DNA of 64,000 nt from Polaromonas sp. (GTDB lineage: Bacteria > Pseudomonadota > Gammaproteobacteria > Burkholderiales > Burkholderiaceae): assembly GCA_013823505.1 (NCBI GenBank), contig PNMH01000001.1:1-64000 (forward strand). The letters run 5' to 3'. Made by a program: the position numbers and the translations under genes. Below the pieces are notes generated by a model. The model ran no database searches. It saw only the letters and a list, made by a program, of their open reading frames with translations, and was not told the origin of the DNA. Shown here in pieces: positions 50,381 through 57,918 of the stretch; position 1 is the first letter of the stretch; every line of letters begins with the position of its first letter.

Positions 50381-50652
50381 TGTACATAGCACTGCCCGAT
50401 GAGCTAAAGCTTTCATTCAAGTTTATGTGCCCAATCAGTCCTAACCTCCTTTACGTCGGAATGCTGATGGCGGCCATTGCCTTCAGTTTCTACCTTGGCT
50501 CTAGGCAGGTGTCGAACCCGTACGAGAAGAGGCGTGTGTGGCGAGATGCAAAGGCGGGGAACCTCTGGGCCAAGATTTGCGTGATTGTCTCGGTATTCTT
50601 CGGCATGCTTCTCTTGGCCTTCTTCGGTTGCCTGGCATGGACGCCTTTGTAG
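50380..50652 (+). CDS. unknown small membrane protein
   Basis: 90 residues with two membrane helices (near 23-41 and 67-88) and a basic loop between them (PYEKRRVWRDAK). The ATG at 50380 lies at the right end of repeat B, so the repeat may carry the translation start; a GTG at 50374 and an inner ATG at 50431 are alternatives. No family recognised. Stops 3 bp before a collapsed repeat copy. Confidence 0.5.
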   Translation: MYIALPDELKLSFKFMCPISPNLLYVGMLMAAIAFSFYLGSRQVSNPYEKRRVWRDAKAGNLWAKICVIVSVFFGMLLLAFFGCLAWTPL

Positions 50653-50654
50653 CC

Positions 50655-50677
50655 GTCGGCTGAAGGTTGAAGCGGAT
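50655..50677 (+). repeat. collapsed array repeat (arms only)
   Basis: GTCGGCT, an 8-bp spacer and AAGCGGAT: the two outer arms of the array repeat with the core missing. It separates two small genes that otherwise share one module. Its resemblance is limited to the arms, so an independent hairpin cannot be excluded. Confidence 0.4.
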
Positions 50678-50683
50678 ACTTCA

Positions 50684-50920
50684 ATGGACGTTATCTTCAG
50701 TGTAGGCATCGCGCTGTGGGGTATCTCCGTTGCGCTGATGTGGTGGCGCATCTTTTTGCCGCTAGCCATGTCATTGCTCATTTCCTGGCTCGTCGCCAAG
50801 TTCACTCCGCTCGACTCCGTTTGGTTTACATATCCGTGCCTGGCGCTGGGCTTGCTGCTGGGTGCGGCTTGGCATCGAGAGTCCAAGCGGCCCATTGATG
50901 CATCAGCCGGCGTTTCTTGA
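50684..50920 (+). CDS. unknown small membrane protein
   Basis: 78 residues, mostly hydrophobic: two or three helices (near 2-18, 20-38 and 47-64), then a short polar tail. Start at ATG 50684 just after the collapsed repeat. No recognised family. It is the second gene of the module between repeats B and C. Confidence 0.5.
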   Translation: MDVIFSVGIALWGISVALMWWRIFLPLAMSLLISWLVAKFTPLDSVWFTYPCLALGLLLGAAWHRESKRPIDASAGVS

Positions 50921-50931
50921 GCAGGTCTAGG

Positions 50932-50994
50932 GCGTCGGCTTCGGGCCCGGTGTTGTCTAAGCTAGCATGGCGCTCTTCGGCCAGAAGCGGACAT
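50932..50994 (+). repeat. array repeat, copy C
   Basis: Full-length copy with very good arms: GTCGGCTTCGGGCC (left) against GGCCAGAAGCGGAC (right), 12 of 14 pairs. The core carries the subtype GCTAGCATGGC shared with copy G. The 50-bp spacing is kept. Confidence 0.85.
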
Positions 50995-51086
50995 TTTGGT
51001 TAGTGTGGAAGCATTCGCTTTTGGGGATAAAAGACGTCCGGCGCTGTTAAGTCGGTTGCCACCCCATAGCCTCATTTGGAGTTCCT

Positions 51087-51470
51087 TTGACGCCCGTAGC
51101 TGTGCTGAACGCAGCAAGAGGAAAGCTCGTGTCCTACGTTTGGTTCGGTGATTTCCGGGCCATGTACATCGAGCTTGGCCAACTTACGCCCGCAAAGCGT
51201 AATCACCCTCAAGGAGAGCTCACCGTCTACGCCGGGTATCACTGGAAAGGTGCTATCGAGAAGCCTCATGGCGCAGAAATCTTGGGTGAGGAAATCCTGG
51301 GCATCGAGGTTCTGGAAGGCGCTAACCTGGTTGTGCAGTTCTCGAACGGAATTCGCCTAGAAACTGACGTTGAGGGCGGAGAACCGGAGTGGTGCATTTC
51401 TGTTCGAGATTGCACTCATCTTTCGGTCAAGGAAGGTAGGCTGCATATGGACGCGGCGAGCGTTCGATGA
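51087..51470 (+). CDS. unknown cytoplasmic protein, possible immunity-type
   Basis: 127 residues, soluble and acidic, with no signal peptide or membrane helix. It opens MTPVAVLNAARGKLVSYVWFGDFRAMYIELG and reads as a compact beta-rich domain. I cannot name the family; size, charge and solitary position resemble small immunity proteins. It is the only gene between repeats C and D; about 110 bp of non-coding sequence follow before copy D. Confidence 0.6.
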   Translation: MTPVAVLNAARGKLVSYVWFGDFRAMYIELGQLTPAKRNHPQGELTVYAGYHWKGAIEKPHGAEILGEEILGIEVLEGANLVVQFSNGIRLETDVEGGEPEWCISVRDCTHLSVKEGRLHMDAASVR

Positions 51471-51581
51471 GGATGTGAAAAGGAGTGACTCACTGTCTGT
51501 ATGGCTGCGACGCTTTAGTACCTCTGGCGCCGGTTATTTGGACACTGCACCCATACTTTCTGCAAGATTTACCCTCAATGT

Positions 51582-51645
51582 GACGGGCCGCTGTGGGCCC
51601 ACCACCGCCGCGCTACCATGACGCACATCGGCCAGAAGCAGACAG
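51582..51645 (+). repeat. array repeat, copy D
   Basis: Full-length copy. The core is GGGCCCACCACCGCC, then GCTACCATGACGCACATCGG, then CCAGAAGCAGAC, one base shorter than the other copies. It abuts the stop codon of the following reverse-strand gene. Confidence 0.82.
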
Positions 51646-52491
51646 TCACTTTCTTTCTGCTTGATTCCAACGATAGGTTGGAAGGTAAGAGCCTGCGATG
51701 AACTCGATGATTTTTTGGTGATACACGCTCATCAAATCAAGCTCGTTAGGGTAAATCTCGGGATTCAAGGATACACGGACTGATTCAAATACCGAAAAAT
51801 CACTCTTCACCGTGACTGTCGCGTTAGATGGAGAAAGACCGTACTGGACTGAAAAGTGAATCTCACCGATGCCTAATTGCTTTTGTCGAGCCGATGTCAG
51901 CGTGAAGATGTGCGAAGAAGAATAATCATTTCGCTCCTGTCCTGCCGCGACGCATTCACGTAAGTCTTCATTACGGTTCCAACATACTTTACGCTTACTT
52001 GATAATAGCCTGTTAACTCTTTGATACGAACTTTGATGACTTAATGGTACGGCATAAACGCCATTACCTTGAAAACCGACATTGTAGGGTCTTCCGAAAA
52101 GCTCCTCGTAAAGCCTAGCTTCAAAGTTCTTGACGTATGGCATAGATAGCCCTCTGAGTGGGTTGCCATAGCAACCTTCAGGCTCATTTGTATCAGGTGG
52201 AGCGGGGATTTCACGCTTTGCTTTCAAATGAATGCCAGTGATATCACTTTCTGCAATAGGATAAATCGCCTCTGCCGAATTGAAAGGAATTTGAAATACG
52301 TGACTATTTGCTGCCCAGTAGATGTAATGTTTGTCACCACTGCTACATTTAGAAGGGTCAACAGGTTTCGCCCCTGACGGGTTCGACGAAGCATAGCGCT
52401 TTGGTTGATGGCGAAAACCTTCAGCTTGCGCCAAACCCAATACAAGCAACAATGATGCGCATACACATACCTTGATGCAATGCAATTTCAT
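51646..52491 (-). CDS. unknown secreted protein
   Basis: 281 residues with a signal peptide (about 1-23, KVCVCASLLLVLGLAQA). The mature protein has several cysteines (KCSSGDK, EGCYGNP, KVCWNR, LRECVA) that could form disulfides in the periplasm or outside. No family recognised. Strongly AT-rich compared with core genes, which suggests transfer. The start at 52491 is chosen for the signal peptide; longer frames from 52554 add a non-signal stretch. Reverse strand, between repeats D and E. Confidence 0.65.
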   Translation of the reverse strand: MKLHCIKVCVCASLLLVLGLAQAEGFRHQPKRYASSNPSGAKPVDPSKCSSGDKHYIYWAANSHVFQIPFNSAEAIYPIAESDITGIHLKAKREIPAPPDTNEPEGCYGNPLRGLSMPYVKNFEARLYEELFGRPYNVGFQGNGVYAVPLSHQSSYQRVNRLLSSKRKVCWNRNEDLRECVAAGQERNDYSSSHIFTLTSARQKQLGIGEIHFSVQYGLSPSNATVTVKSDFSVFESVRVSLNPEIYPNELDLMSVYHQKIIEFIAGSYLPTYRWNQAERK

Positions 52492-52570
52492 GTGAAAATT
52501 GACTCCATTCCGTACCGACCAAATTCTAATGTTCATTAAAACGCATTGCATCAAAACCCCTTGGACTGAG

Positions 52571-52630
52571 TGTCCGCTCCGGGCCCACCACCGCCCCTGC
52601 TACCATGATGCACATCGGCCATAAGCGGAA
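52571..52630 (+). repeat. array repeat, copy E
   Basis: Full-length copy. TGTCCGCTCCGGGCC (left) faces GGCCATAAGCGGA (right). The core GCTACCATGATGCACATC is the B/D/F subtype. It ends 12 bp before the next ATG. Confidence 0.85.
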
Positions 52631-52642
52631 GTTCGAAAAAGC

Positions 52643-52975
52643 ATGAAGGTCTTAGTCAGAGGCTCATCCAACTACAGACGGCCAGGGCTTCTCGACTGGC
52701 TCTGGATTGCCAGCGGCATTTTCCTCCTCGTGCTTATGGTTTCGATGTGGGCGGGCTACCGGAATCAGTACGGCATTGCGAGCACCGCGCTTGCTTTTGG
52801 CGTGATGACGACCGCCATGCTGATTCGCCATTGGAGTCGCAGGGCACCGCTTCGTCGATGGGGGGCCGTCATCTCCCACTCGGAACGGCCTGTGGCCTAT
52901 CACGTTTGCTGCGCCGCGCTGGTGTGCTTCGCATTGATGGCATGTGCTGGAGCAGTGATAAGCCTGCTCAAATAG
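52643..52975 (+). CDS. unknown small membrane protein
   Basis: 110 residues with three hydrophobic helices (near 18-37, 44-62 and 84-108) and a strongly basic middle (RHWSRRAPLRRW). No recognised family. It starts 12 bp after repeat E and stops 29 bp before repeat F, filling its module. Membrane proteins of this size recur in the array. Confidence 0.55.
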   Translation: MKVLVRGSSNYRRPGLLDWLWIASGIFLLVLMVSMWAGYRNQYGIASTALAFGVMTTAMLIRHWSRRAPLRRWGAVISHSERPVAYHVCCAALVCFALMACAGAVISLLK

Positions 52976-53004
52976 CCATAGCAGGCGTCTTCATTTCGAA
53001 TCTC

Positions 53005-53068
53005 ACCGTCCGTTCAGGGCCCACCACCGCCCAAGCTACCATGACGCATATCGGCCAGTAGCGGTCAC
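53005..53068 (+). repeat. array repeat, copy F
   Basis: Full-length copy: GTCCGTTCAGGGCCC at left and GGCCAGTAGCGGTC at right, with core GCTACCATGACGCATATC. Spacing again 50 bp from GGGCCC to the end of the right arm. Confidence 0.83.
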
Positions 53069-53092
53069 TTCGTTTGAGAGTGCAGATCGGCA

Positions 53093-53536
53093 ATGACACA
53101 GTCCCTTTCAGAGCGTGCGTCAGAGATTTCGACTGCCGAAGTCAAGAAAGTGGACGGTGACGTGTTCAAGCTCCCTGAAGCATTTCAGACGGTCGTGGTG
53201 ATTGAAACGGCACAGGGCATCATCGACAACGGTGGGCTCGAATATTTCTTCGAGAGCGATTTCCTAAGTAAACCTCCGTACGCTTTTTTCGTCGACGTGT
53301 TCCGTCGCATAGGCGCTGAAGGAGTTGCGCATTGCATTGAAGCTGCTTCACGCATGTTCCCTTTCCCTGACGCCCATCTGTACGAAGGCAAGCGTCAACT
53401 CTGGCTAGATAGCGTTAAGCATGACGAGACCCATGAGTTCGTCGGGCTGAGCCGTCGCGCGTGTGGTGATGAATCGGTTTTTCGCAAGCTGGCCGACTAT
53501 GTGGAGAAGAACCGTCACGCGTTTGATGGCGTGTAG
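53093..53536 (+). CDS. DMP19/DUF4375-family protein
   Basis: 147 residues. The block VVIETAQGIIDNGGLEYFFESDF near 44-66, followed by AFFVDVFRRIGAEGVAHCIEAASRMFP near 72-98, fits the DUF4375 (DMP19) family of small helical proteins. In other bacteria such proteins are frequent in polymorphic-toxin immunity islands (from family knowledge). Cytoplasmic, no signal peptide. Single gene between repeats F and G. The start at 53093 follows the repeat by 24 bp. Confidence 0.7.
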   Translation: MTQSLSERASEISTAEVKKVDGDVFKLPEAFQTVVVIETAQGIIDNGGLEYFFESDFLSKPPYAFFVDVFRRIGAEGVAHCIEAASRMFPFPDAHLYEGKRQLWLDSVKHDETHEFVGLSRRACGDESVFRKLADYVEKNRHAFDGV

Positions 53537-53570
53537 TTGCTTTTCCTGGCGCCCGCATTAAGGATGACTG

Positions 53571-53635
53571 AACGTCTCTTGTGGGCCCGACACAGCCTCA
53601 GCTAGCATGGCAATCATCGGCCAGAAGCCGACATC
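53571..53635 (+). repeat. array repeat, copy G
   Basis: Full-length copy: GTCTCTTGTGGGCCC at left, GGCCAGAAGCCGAC at right, core GCTAGCATGGCAATCATC as in copy C. The G to C changes in the right arm are not matched on the left. Confidence 0.83.
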
Positions 53636-53766
53636 CCATGGCGGAAAGGCCTAAACCTTTAGCGACAGTTCAAGCCGCCTTATCGTTGGCAGTGGGCTTG
53701 CCACTTTGATGAAGTAGATTCCTGTTGATCGGACGAGGCTTTTTCCAAGTTTTCGGGAGTAAATCT

Positions 53767-54009
53767 GTGAACGATATCAACCGATTCAGGATTAGTGTTG
53801 GCGATGACGACCTGCACGAGGACTTGACTGCAGAGATTTACTTCGACGAAAAATTCTTGGCACTGGTGTCCCAGGAGAGTGGTTTGGAAAGGGCAGTAGT
53901 TGATCTGCAGAGATGCCCCGATTCCGATGCGTGGAGCTTTAATCTAGATGCCTTTCTGAAAGTACTTGATCAAGCCAAGCATCGTCTCTGGGAGCTTCGG
54001 CGTCAGTAA
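53767..54009 (+). CDS. unknown small cytoplasmic protein, possible immunity-type
   Basis: 80 residues from a GTG start chosen for its strong GGGAG site 7 bp upstream; a TTG at 53725 would extend it. Acidic and soluble, with EDLTAEIYFDEKFLALVSQE and a helical C-terminal half (LDAFLKVLDQAKHRLWELRRQ). The pattern resembles small immunity proteins of toxin systems, without a firm family match. Alone in the module after repeat G. Confidence 0.6.
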   Translation: MNDINRFRISVGDDDLHEDLTAEIYFDEKFLALVSQESGLERAVVDLQRCPDSDAWSFNLDAFLKVLDQAKHRLWELRRQ

Positions 54010-54027
54010 GCAAGAGCTACAAAGGAA

Positions 54028-54200
54028 TTAACGCTCTCGCGCAAACTTCACCGTGAAGGGGCTCGGCATGCAGCTGACGCCATCAAGGCAGGCAAGCCCA
54101 ACATCTAGTCCATTGATCGAGTTGGAGCGAGGGCTAATAGACAGGGTTCTACTATCGCGCTTGATAAGGTGACAGTCTCCTATGGGCCCGGAGCAGTCGT
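54028..54200 (-). pseudogene. possible reverse-strand coding remnant
   Basis: Downstream of the reverse-strand gene at 54201-54836, in another frame, about 57 codons are open and protein-like (ending GLACLDGVSCMPSPFTVKFARER, then TAA at 54028-54030) with five cysteines. No start codon is suitable. It could be the end of a frameshifted longer protein or of a lost gene. Weak evidence, based on residue composition only. Confidence 0.25.
54171..54198 (+). repeat. array repeat, copy H (left half)
   Basis: GACAGTCTCCTATGGGCCCG matches the left arm of copy G (GTCTCTTGTGGGCCCG) at 14 of 16 positions, but the core and right arm are absent. Confidence 0.5.
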
Positions 54201-54836
54201 TTACGGGGCAGGGCGTCCAAGTCGGATGTAGCGACCGATATCCGCTCGGTCGAAGAACATGTTCTCAAACACCGAGTTCCGTTGCTCGGTACACCTTGCC
54301 ACCGCTTCGAGAGGAGCGTCTCGAAGATCGCTCTGCTTTACCGTGGGGTTGAGCGGTGAAAGCTGTCTAGCGGTAGCAACAGCAGTGACGATGAGACAGT
54401 CCGTGGCGTTCGCCCGAATGCCAACTGTTGAATAGACAACTCCGCCGATCGCCAAAACGCAGCAAGTAGCTCCAAGACCAACAATACGCCTCGTTGTGCT
54501 TATCCTCGCGCCGCCGCCGATTGCCTGAGCGCCGCCGTCGATATGCGACTTTGTGAATGCGGCCATTGACCGTTCGATAACAGCGAACGATATGAGGTAT
54601 CCAATTGCAGGGAGCAGCAGCGCAAGGGCAAGCCAATGCCAAGCAACACCATGACTTTTCAACCGTGCGTTCAATACGACAAGCAAAATCGTATAGACGA
54701 CAAATCCTGCAATCACGGGCCAGGACCTGAAGAAGGGTATGAAAAAGAGCTGGCTAAGCACCGCGCAGCCCGTGGTGACCCAAAAGACCTTCCGTAGCCA
54801 AGAATACAGCTTGAGAGTGGTGTGCTTATCAAACAT
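54201..54836 (-). CDS. unknown membrane protein
   Basis: 211 residues with five hydrophobic segments (near 14-33, 37-53, 61-84, 115-138) and a soluble C-terminal part. ENMFFDRADIGRYIRLG closes it. No family recognised; GGGARI and TRRIVGLGATCC flank a helix. The start at 54836 (MFDKHTTLKLYSW) is preferred; longer frames run through repeat copy I. Last gene of the array, on the reverse strand. Confidence 0.55.
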   Translation of the reverse strand: MFDKHTTLKLYSWLRKVFWVTTGCAVLSQLFFIPFFRSWPVIAGFVVYTILLVVLNARLKSHGVAWHWLALALLLPAIGYLISFAVIERSMAAFTKSHIDGGAQAIGGGARISTTRRIVGLGATCCVLAIGGVVYSTVGIRANATDCLIVTAVATARQLSPLNPTVKQSDLRDAPLEAVARCTEQRNSVFENMFFDRADIGRYIRLGRPAP

Positions 54837-54854
54837 CGTCAATTGGAAAACCGA

Positions 54855-54889
54855 GCGTCCGCTTGTGGCCGATGGCCGACATCGTAGCG
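54855..54889 (-). repeat. array repeat, copy I (right half, inverted)
   Basis: On the reverse strand: GCTACGATGTCGGCCATCGG, then CCACAAGCGGACG. It is the same subtype as copy A at the left edge but in opposite orientation, so the two outermost copies bracket the array as an inverted pair. It sits 19 bp before the start of the last gene. Confidence 0.65.
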
Positions 54890-55124
54890 TTGACGAGATC
54901 ATTCTCGAAGCAACACTCCCTGGGCTCCCGGCAACGCGCATGTAGTAGGGGCCAATCTCAGTCGCAACACCCCAGGTCACCCGTCGCACCTGATCTGTCA
55001 CCTTGCGGCAGGCCGTAGGGTTTGTCCTTTGGTGCTACAGGGTCATCCAGATTGTTGAATCCATCACGCCCCTGGGTACGTATTGGGTATGCAGATCGCT
55101 GCACCCACAACCCAGGAGCACCCC

Positions 55125-56723
55125 ATGAAACTGAAACCCGCATCCATCGCCAGAGGATGTCTGTTGATGGCCGTCGCCAGCGCGGCCATTGCCTCCAGCC
55201 ACCGCGAAGGCCCGTTCATCACCACCGTGCCCAAGGTGGACGGCACCGATTTCTACATGTTTCGCAGCTACGAAGGCGTGGCCACCAATGGCACGGGCGG
55301 GCGCTCCGACTACACCACGCTGATCGCCAACTACCAGCCGCTGCAAGGCCCCTACGGCGGCCCCAACTATTTCTCGATGGACCCGAATGCGCTGTATGAG
55401 ATCCACGTGGACAACAACGGCGACGCGAAGGAAGACATCACCTTCCAGTTCCGCTTCAAGAACAACCTCAAGGGCATTCCGCTGAACATCGGCAACGCCT
55501 CGGTGGCGATCCCGTTGATCCAGGCCGGCGCGGTGTCCGCACCCAACGACGGCAACCTCAACCTCAATGAGAGCTACAGCCTGACCGTGGTGCGTGGCGA
55601 CCGCCGCAAGGGCACGGTGCAGACCGTGGCGGCCTCTTTGGCCAAGCCGGTGGACTACATCGGCCAGAAAACGCTGGGCAACCCGGCGGCCTACAAGGCC
55701 TACGCCGACCAGCACATCCACACCGTCAACATCCCCGGCTGCAGCATGCCCGCCAAGGTGTTCGTGGGCCAGCGCCAGGAGGGCTTTGCGGTCAACCTCG
55801 GCCGCATATTCGACCTGGTTGACGCGCCGCTGGCGACCCTGCTCAACCCCGCTGCCAAGGACGCCGAGGGTGCCAACGGCAACCACTACGTGCAGAAGCA
55901 GAACGTGACCTCGCTGGCGCTGGAAGTGCCCACGAGCTGCCTGACCGCGGGCAGCGAGACCGTCATCGGTGGCTGGACCACGGCCAGCCTGCGCCAGGCG
56001 CGCCTGCTCAATGGCGCACCGCCCTCGGGTCACCAGGCCAGCGAAAAGGCCGGTGGCGCGTGGACGCAGGTCTCGCGCCTGGGCAATCCGCTGGTCAACG
56101 AGGTCGTGATCGGCTTGCCGGACAAGGACAAGTTCAACGCCTCGTCGCCCAAAGACGACGGCCAGTTCCTGACCTACGTGACCAACCCCACGCTGCCCGC
56201 GCTGCTGGGCTTGGTGTTGGCCGGCAACCCGGCCGCGGCCGCGCCCACCAACCTGCCGCGCACCGACCTGGCCACCACCTTCCTCACCGGCATCGCCACC
56301 GTGAACAAGCCCGCGAACCCGACCCCGTCGGAGATGCTGCGCCTGAACACCGCCGTGCCGCCGGTGCCGTTTGCCAGCCAGAACCGCCTGGGCGTGGCCG
56401 GCAATGCGCTCAACACCGACGCCAACAAGGTCAATGACAACGCCGGTTTCCCCAACGGTCGCCGTCCCAAGGACGACGTGGTCGACATCGCGCTGGTGGC
56501 CATGCTCGGTGGTCTGTGTGTGATCAACGGCGACGGCAACGTGTTGGGTCTCAACAGCGTGCCCGGCGTGCCCTCGCTCAACTCGGCTTGCAAGCCGTCC
56601 AGCGTGCCGCTGGGTGCGCAGTCGGCGAACGTGCACGACGCGGTCGACCAGGCCGTGGTGCCGTTCCTCTCGGGCTTCCCGTACCTCAACACGCCCAACC
56701 CAGGTTCGGTGAACCTGCCGTGA
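55125..56723 (+). CDS. exported DUF4331-domain protein
   Basis: 532 residues with a signal peptide (about 1-23). ASSHREGPFITTVPKVDGTDFYMFRSYE at the mature N-terminus is the DUF4331 opening, and EIHVDNNGDAKEDITFQFRF follows near 100. The mature protein is large, without membrane helices, and probably periplasmic or extracellular. AGGAG precedes the ATG at 55125. It heads a three-gene group with a small lipoprotein and a DUF4198 protein. DUF4331 function is not established. Confidence 0.88.
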   Translation: MKLKPASIARGCLLMAVASAAIASSHREGPFITTVPKVDGTDFYMFRSYEGVATNGTGGRSDYTTLIANYQPLQGPYGGPNYFSMDPNALYEIHVDNNGDAKEDITFQFRFKNNLKGIPLNIGNASVAIPLIQAGAVSAPNDGNLNLNESYSLTVVRGDRRKGTVQTVAASLAKPVDYIGQKTLGNPAAYKAYADQHIHTVNIPGCSMPAKVFVGQRQEGFAVNLGRIFDLVDAPLATLLNPAAKDAEGANGNHYVQKQNVTSLALEVPTSCLTAGSETVIGGWTTASLRQARLLNGAPPSGHQASEKAGGAWTQVSRLGNPLVNEVVIGLPDKDKFNASSPKDDGQFLTYVTNPTLPALLGLVLAGNPAAAAPTNLPRTDLATTFLTGIATVNKPANPTPSEMLRLNTAVPPVPFASQNRLGVAGNALNTDANKVNDNAGFPNGRRPKDDVVDIALVAMLGGLCVINGDGNVLGLNSVPGVPSLNSACKPSSVPLGAQSANVHDAVDQAVVPFLSGFPYLNTPNPGSVNLP

Positions 56724-56748
56724 TGCACCACCTCCACAAGGACACACC

Positions 56749-56991
56749 ATGAGACACCATCTCGCGAAATCCCTGCTGGCGGTGACGGTCGCCGCCACGG
56801 CCCTGGCCGGCTGTGGCGGGGGCGGCGGTGACGAAGCAGCACCCACCCAGCCGCAGGCCGCCACGCCCTTCATGGGCACCACCGTGCAGTCGCTGCTGGA
56901 CTACATGAACCAGCTGATTGCCCAGACCAGCGAGACCAGCGAACCGGAGCCGGTGGACGGCACGCCGCTGCCGGTGGACGACACGGTCTGA
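56749..56991 (+). CDS. small putative lipoprotein
   Basis: 80 residues. A signal peptide ends in lipobox LAGC (Cys22) followed by a glycine run, so the protein is probably lipid-anchored. The rest is a short acidic, proline-containing stretch with one helix (VQSLLDYMNQLIAQTSE). It lies 25 bp after the DUF4331 gene and 61 bp before the DUF4198 gene. No family recognised; it may be an accessory to the DUF4331 protein. Confidence 0.65.
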   Translation: MRHHLAKSLLAVTVAATALAGCGGGGGDEAAPTQPQAATPFMGTTVQSLLDYMNQLIAQTSETSEPEPVDGTPLPVDDTV

Positions 56992-57052
56992 CCACGGGTT
57001 TTCAATGCAACAGGAGCGGGTCGGCGCATTGGATGTGTCGACCCGTTGTCAC

Positions 57053-57877
57053 ATGAACAAATGGTTCTTCTCCGCCGTGCTGTGGCTCGCAACGGCTGCG
57101 CAGGCGCACGAATTCTGGATGGTTCCCGACCGCTTCTCGCCGCCTGTGCGCAGCGAGGTCGAACTCGCCTTGCGCGTGGGTGAAAACTTTGTTGGCGACC
57201 CGGTCGGCTTCGGGCGGCCCATGGCCGAGTCCTTGCGCTGGTTCAGCCGGGGCGGTGAGGTCGTTCTCACACCGCAGCTGCCCGACCACCTGGCGCAAGA
57301 CAGCGTGGCGCTGGCCTTCGATCGACCCGGTGCCCAGCTGATCGCGCTCGACACCCAGCCTTTCACCATCACGCTGTCGGCGGACACCTTCAACGCCTAT
57401 CTGCGCGAGGAAGGGCTGGAGCGCGTGTTGGCGCAGCGCAAGGCCGCCGGGCAGTACGCCCAGCCCGGGCGCGAGCGCTACCGCCGCCACGTCAAGACCT
57501 TGCTGCGCGTGGGCGACCAGAGCGACGCGAGTTTTGGCGTGCGCGCCGGGCAGACGCTGGAGATCGTGCCGCTGGCCGATCCGCAGCGCCTGCGCCCGGG
57601 TGGCTCGCTGTCGTTGCAGGTGTTGTTCAACGGTGCGCCGCTGGAGGGCGCCCTCGTGAAGGTCTGGAACCAGCGCGGGGCCCAGCTCAATGTGCTGCGC
57701 ACCCGCACCGACGCGGCGGGCCGCAGCACCACCACCTTGCCTTGGGCGGGCGTGTGGATGGCCAGCGTGGTGCACATGGTGCCCGCCACCGACCAGCAGG
57801 GCTGGGACTGGGACAGCCACTGGGGCAACCTCACGTTTGAAATGCCGCTTGCCCCGGCCCAGCGCCGGCCTTTGTGA
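57053..57877 (+). CDS. exported DUF4198-domain protein
   Basis: 274 residues. A signal peptide (about 1-19) yields HEFWMVPDRF, the typical histidine-bearing mature N-terminus of DUF4198 proteins, some of which are linked to nickel or cobalt uptake. A C-terminal Ig-like region (LFNGAPLEGALVKVWNQRG, then TDAAGRSTTTLPWAGVWMASVVHM) completes the family. Start at 57053 set by the signal peptide; an ATG at 57005 is unlikely. Metal binding is inference from the HxxxW motif. Confidence 0.85.
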   Translation: MNKWFFSAVLWLATAAQAHEFWMVPDRFSPPVRSEVELALRVGENFVGDPVGFGRPMAESLRWFSRGGEVVLTPQLPDHLAQDSVALAFDRPGAQLIALDTQPFTITLSADTFNAYLREEGLERVLAQRKAAGQYAQPGRERYRRHVKTLLRVGDQSDASFGVRAGQTLEIVPLADPQRLRPGGSLSLQVLFNGAPLEGALVKVWNQRGAQLNVLRTRTDAAGRSTTTLPWAGVWMASVVHMVPATDQQGWDWDSHWGNLTFEMPLAPAQRRPL

Positions 57878-57918
57878 GCCTTTGATCACGCGGCGTTGGC
57901 TCAGGGCTACAGTGGCCC

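Larger units (their letters stand above)
49668..54889. other. array of small genes separated by palindromic repeats
   Basis: Nine small genes lie in an AT-richer island between the NUDIX and DUF4331 genes. A 50-bp-core palindromic repeat recurs at every module boundary: full copies near 50318, 50932, 51582, 52571, 53005 and 53571, a collapsed copy at 50655 and partial copies at 49668, 54171 and 54855. Modules run 0.4-1.0 kb and hold one gene each. Three genes point left, six right. The design resembles an integron cassette array or a defence/immunity island, but no integrase, transposase or classical attC core is present. Confidence 0.7.

Noticed and set aside
50318..53635. classical integron attC sites
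   Set aside because: Size and hairpin form fit, but RYYYAAC and GTTRRRY core sites are missing in every copy and no integron integrase is in the window.
49668..54889. CRISPR array
   Set aside because: The repeats are 400-1000 bp apart, imperfect, and the 'spacers' are whole genes; no cas genes.
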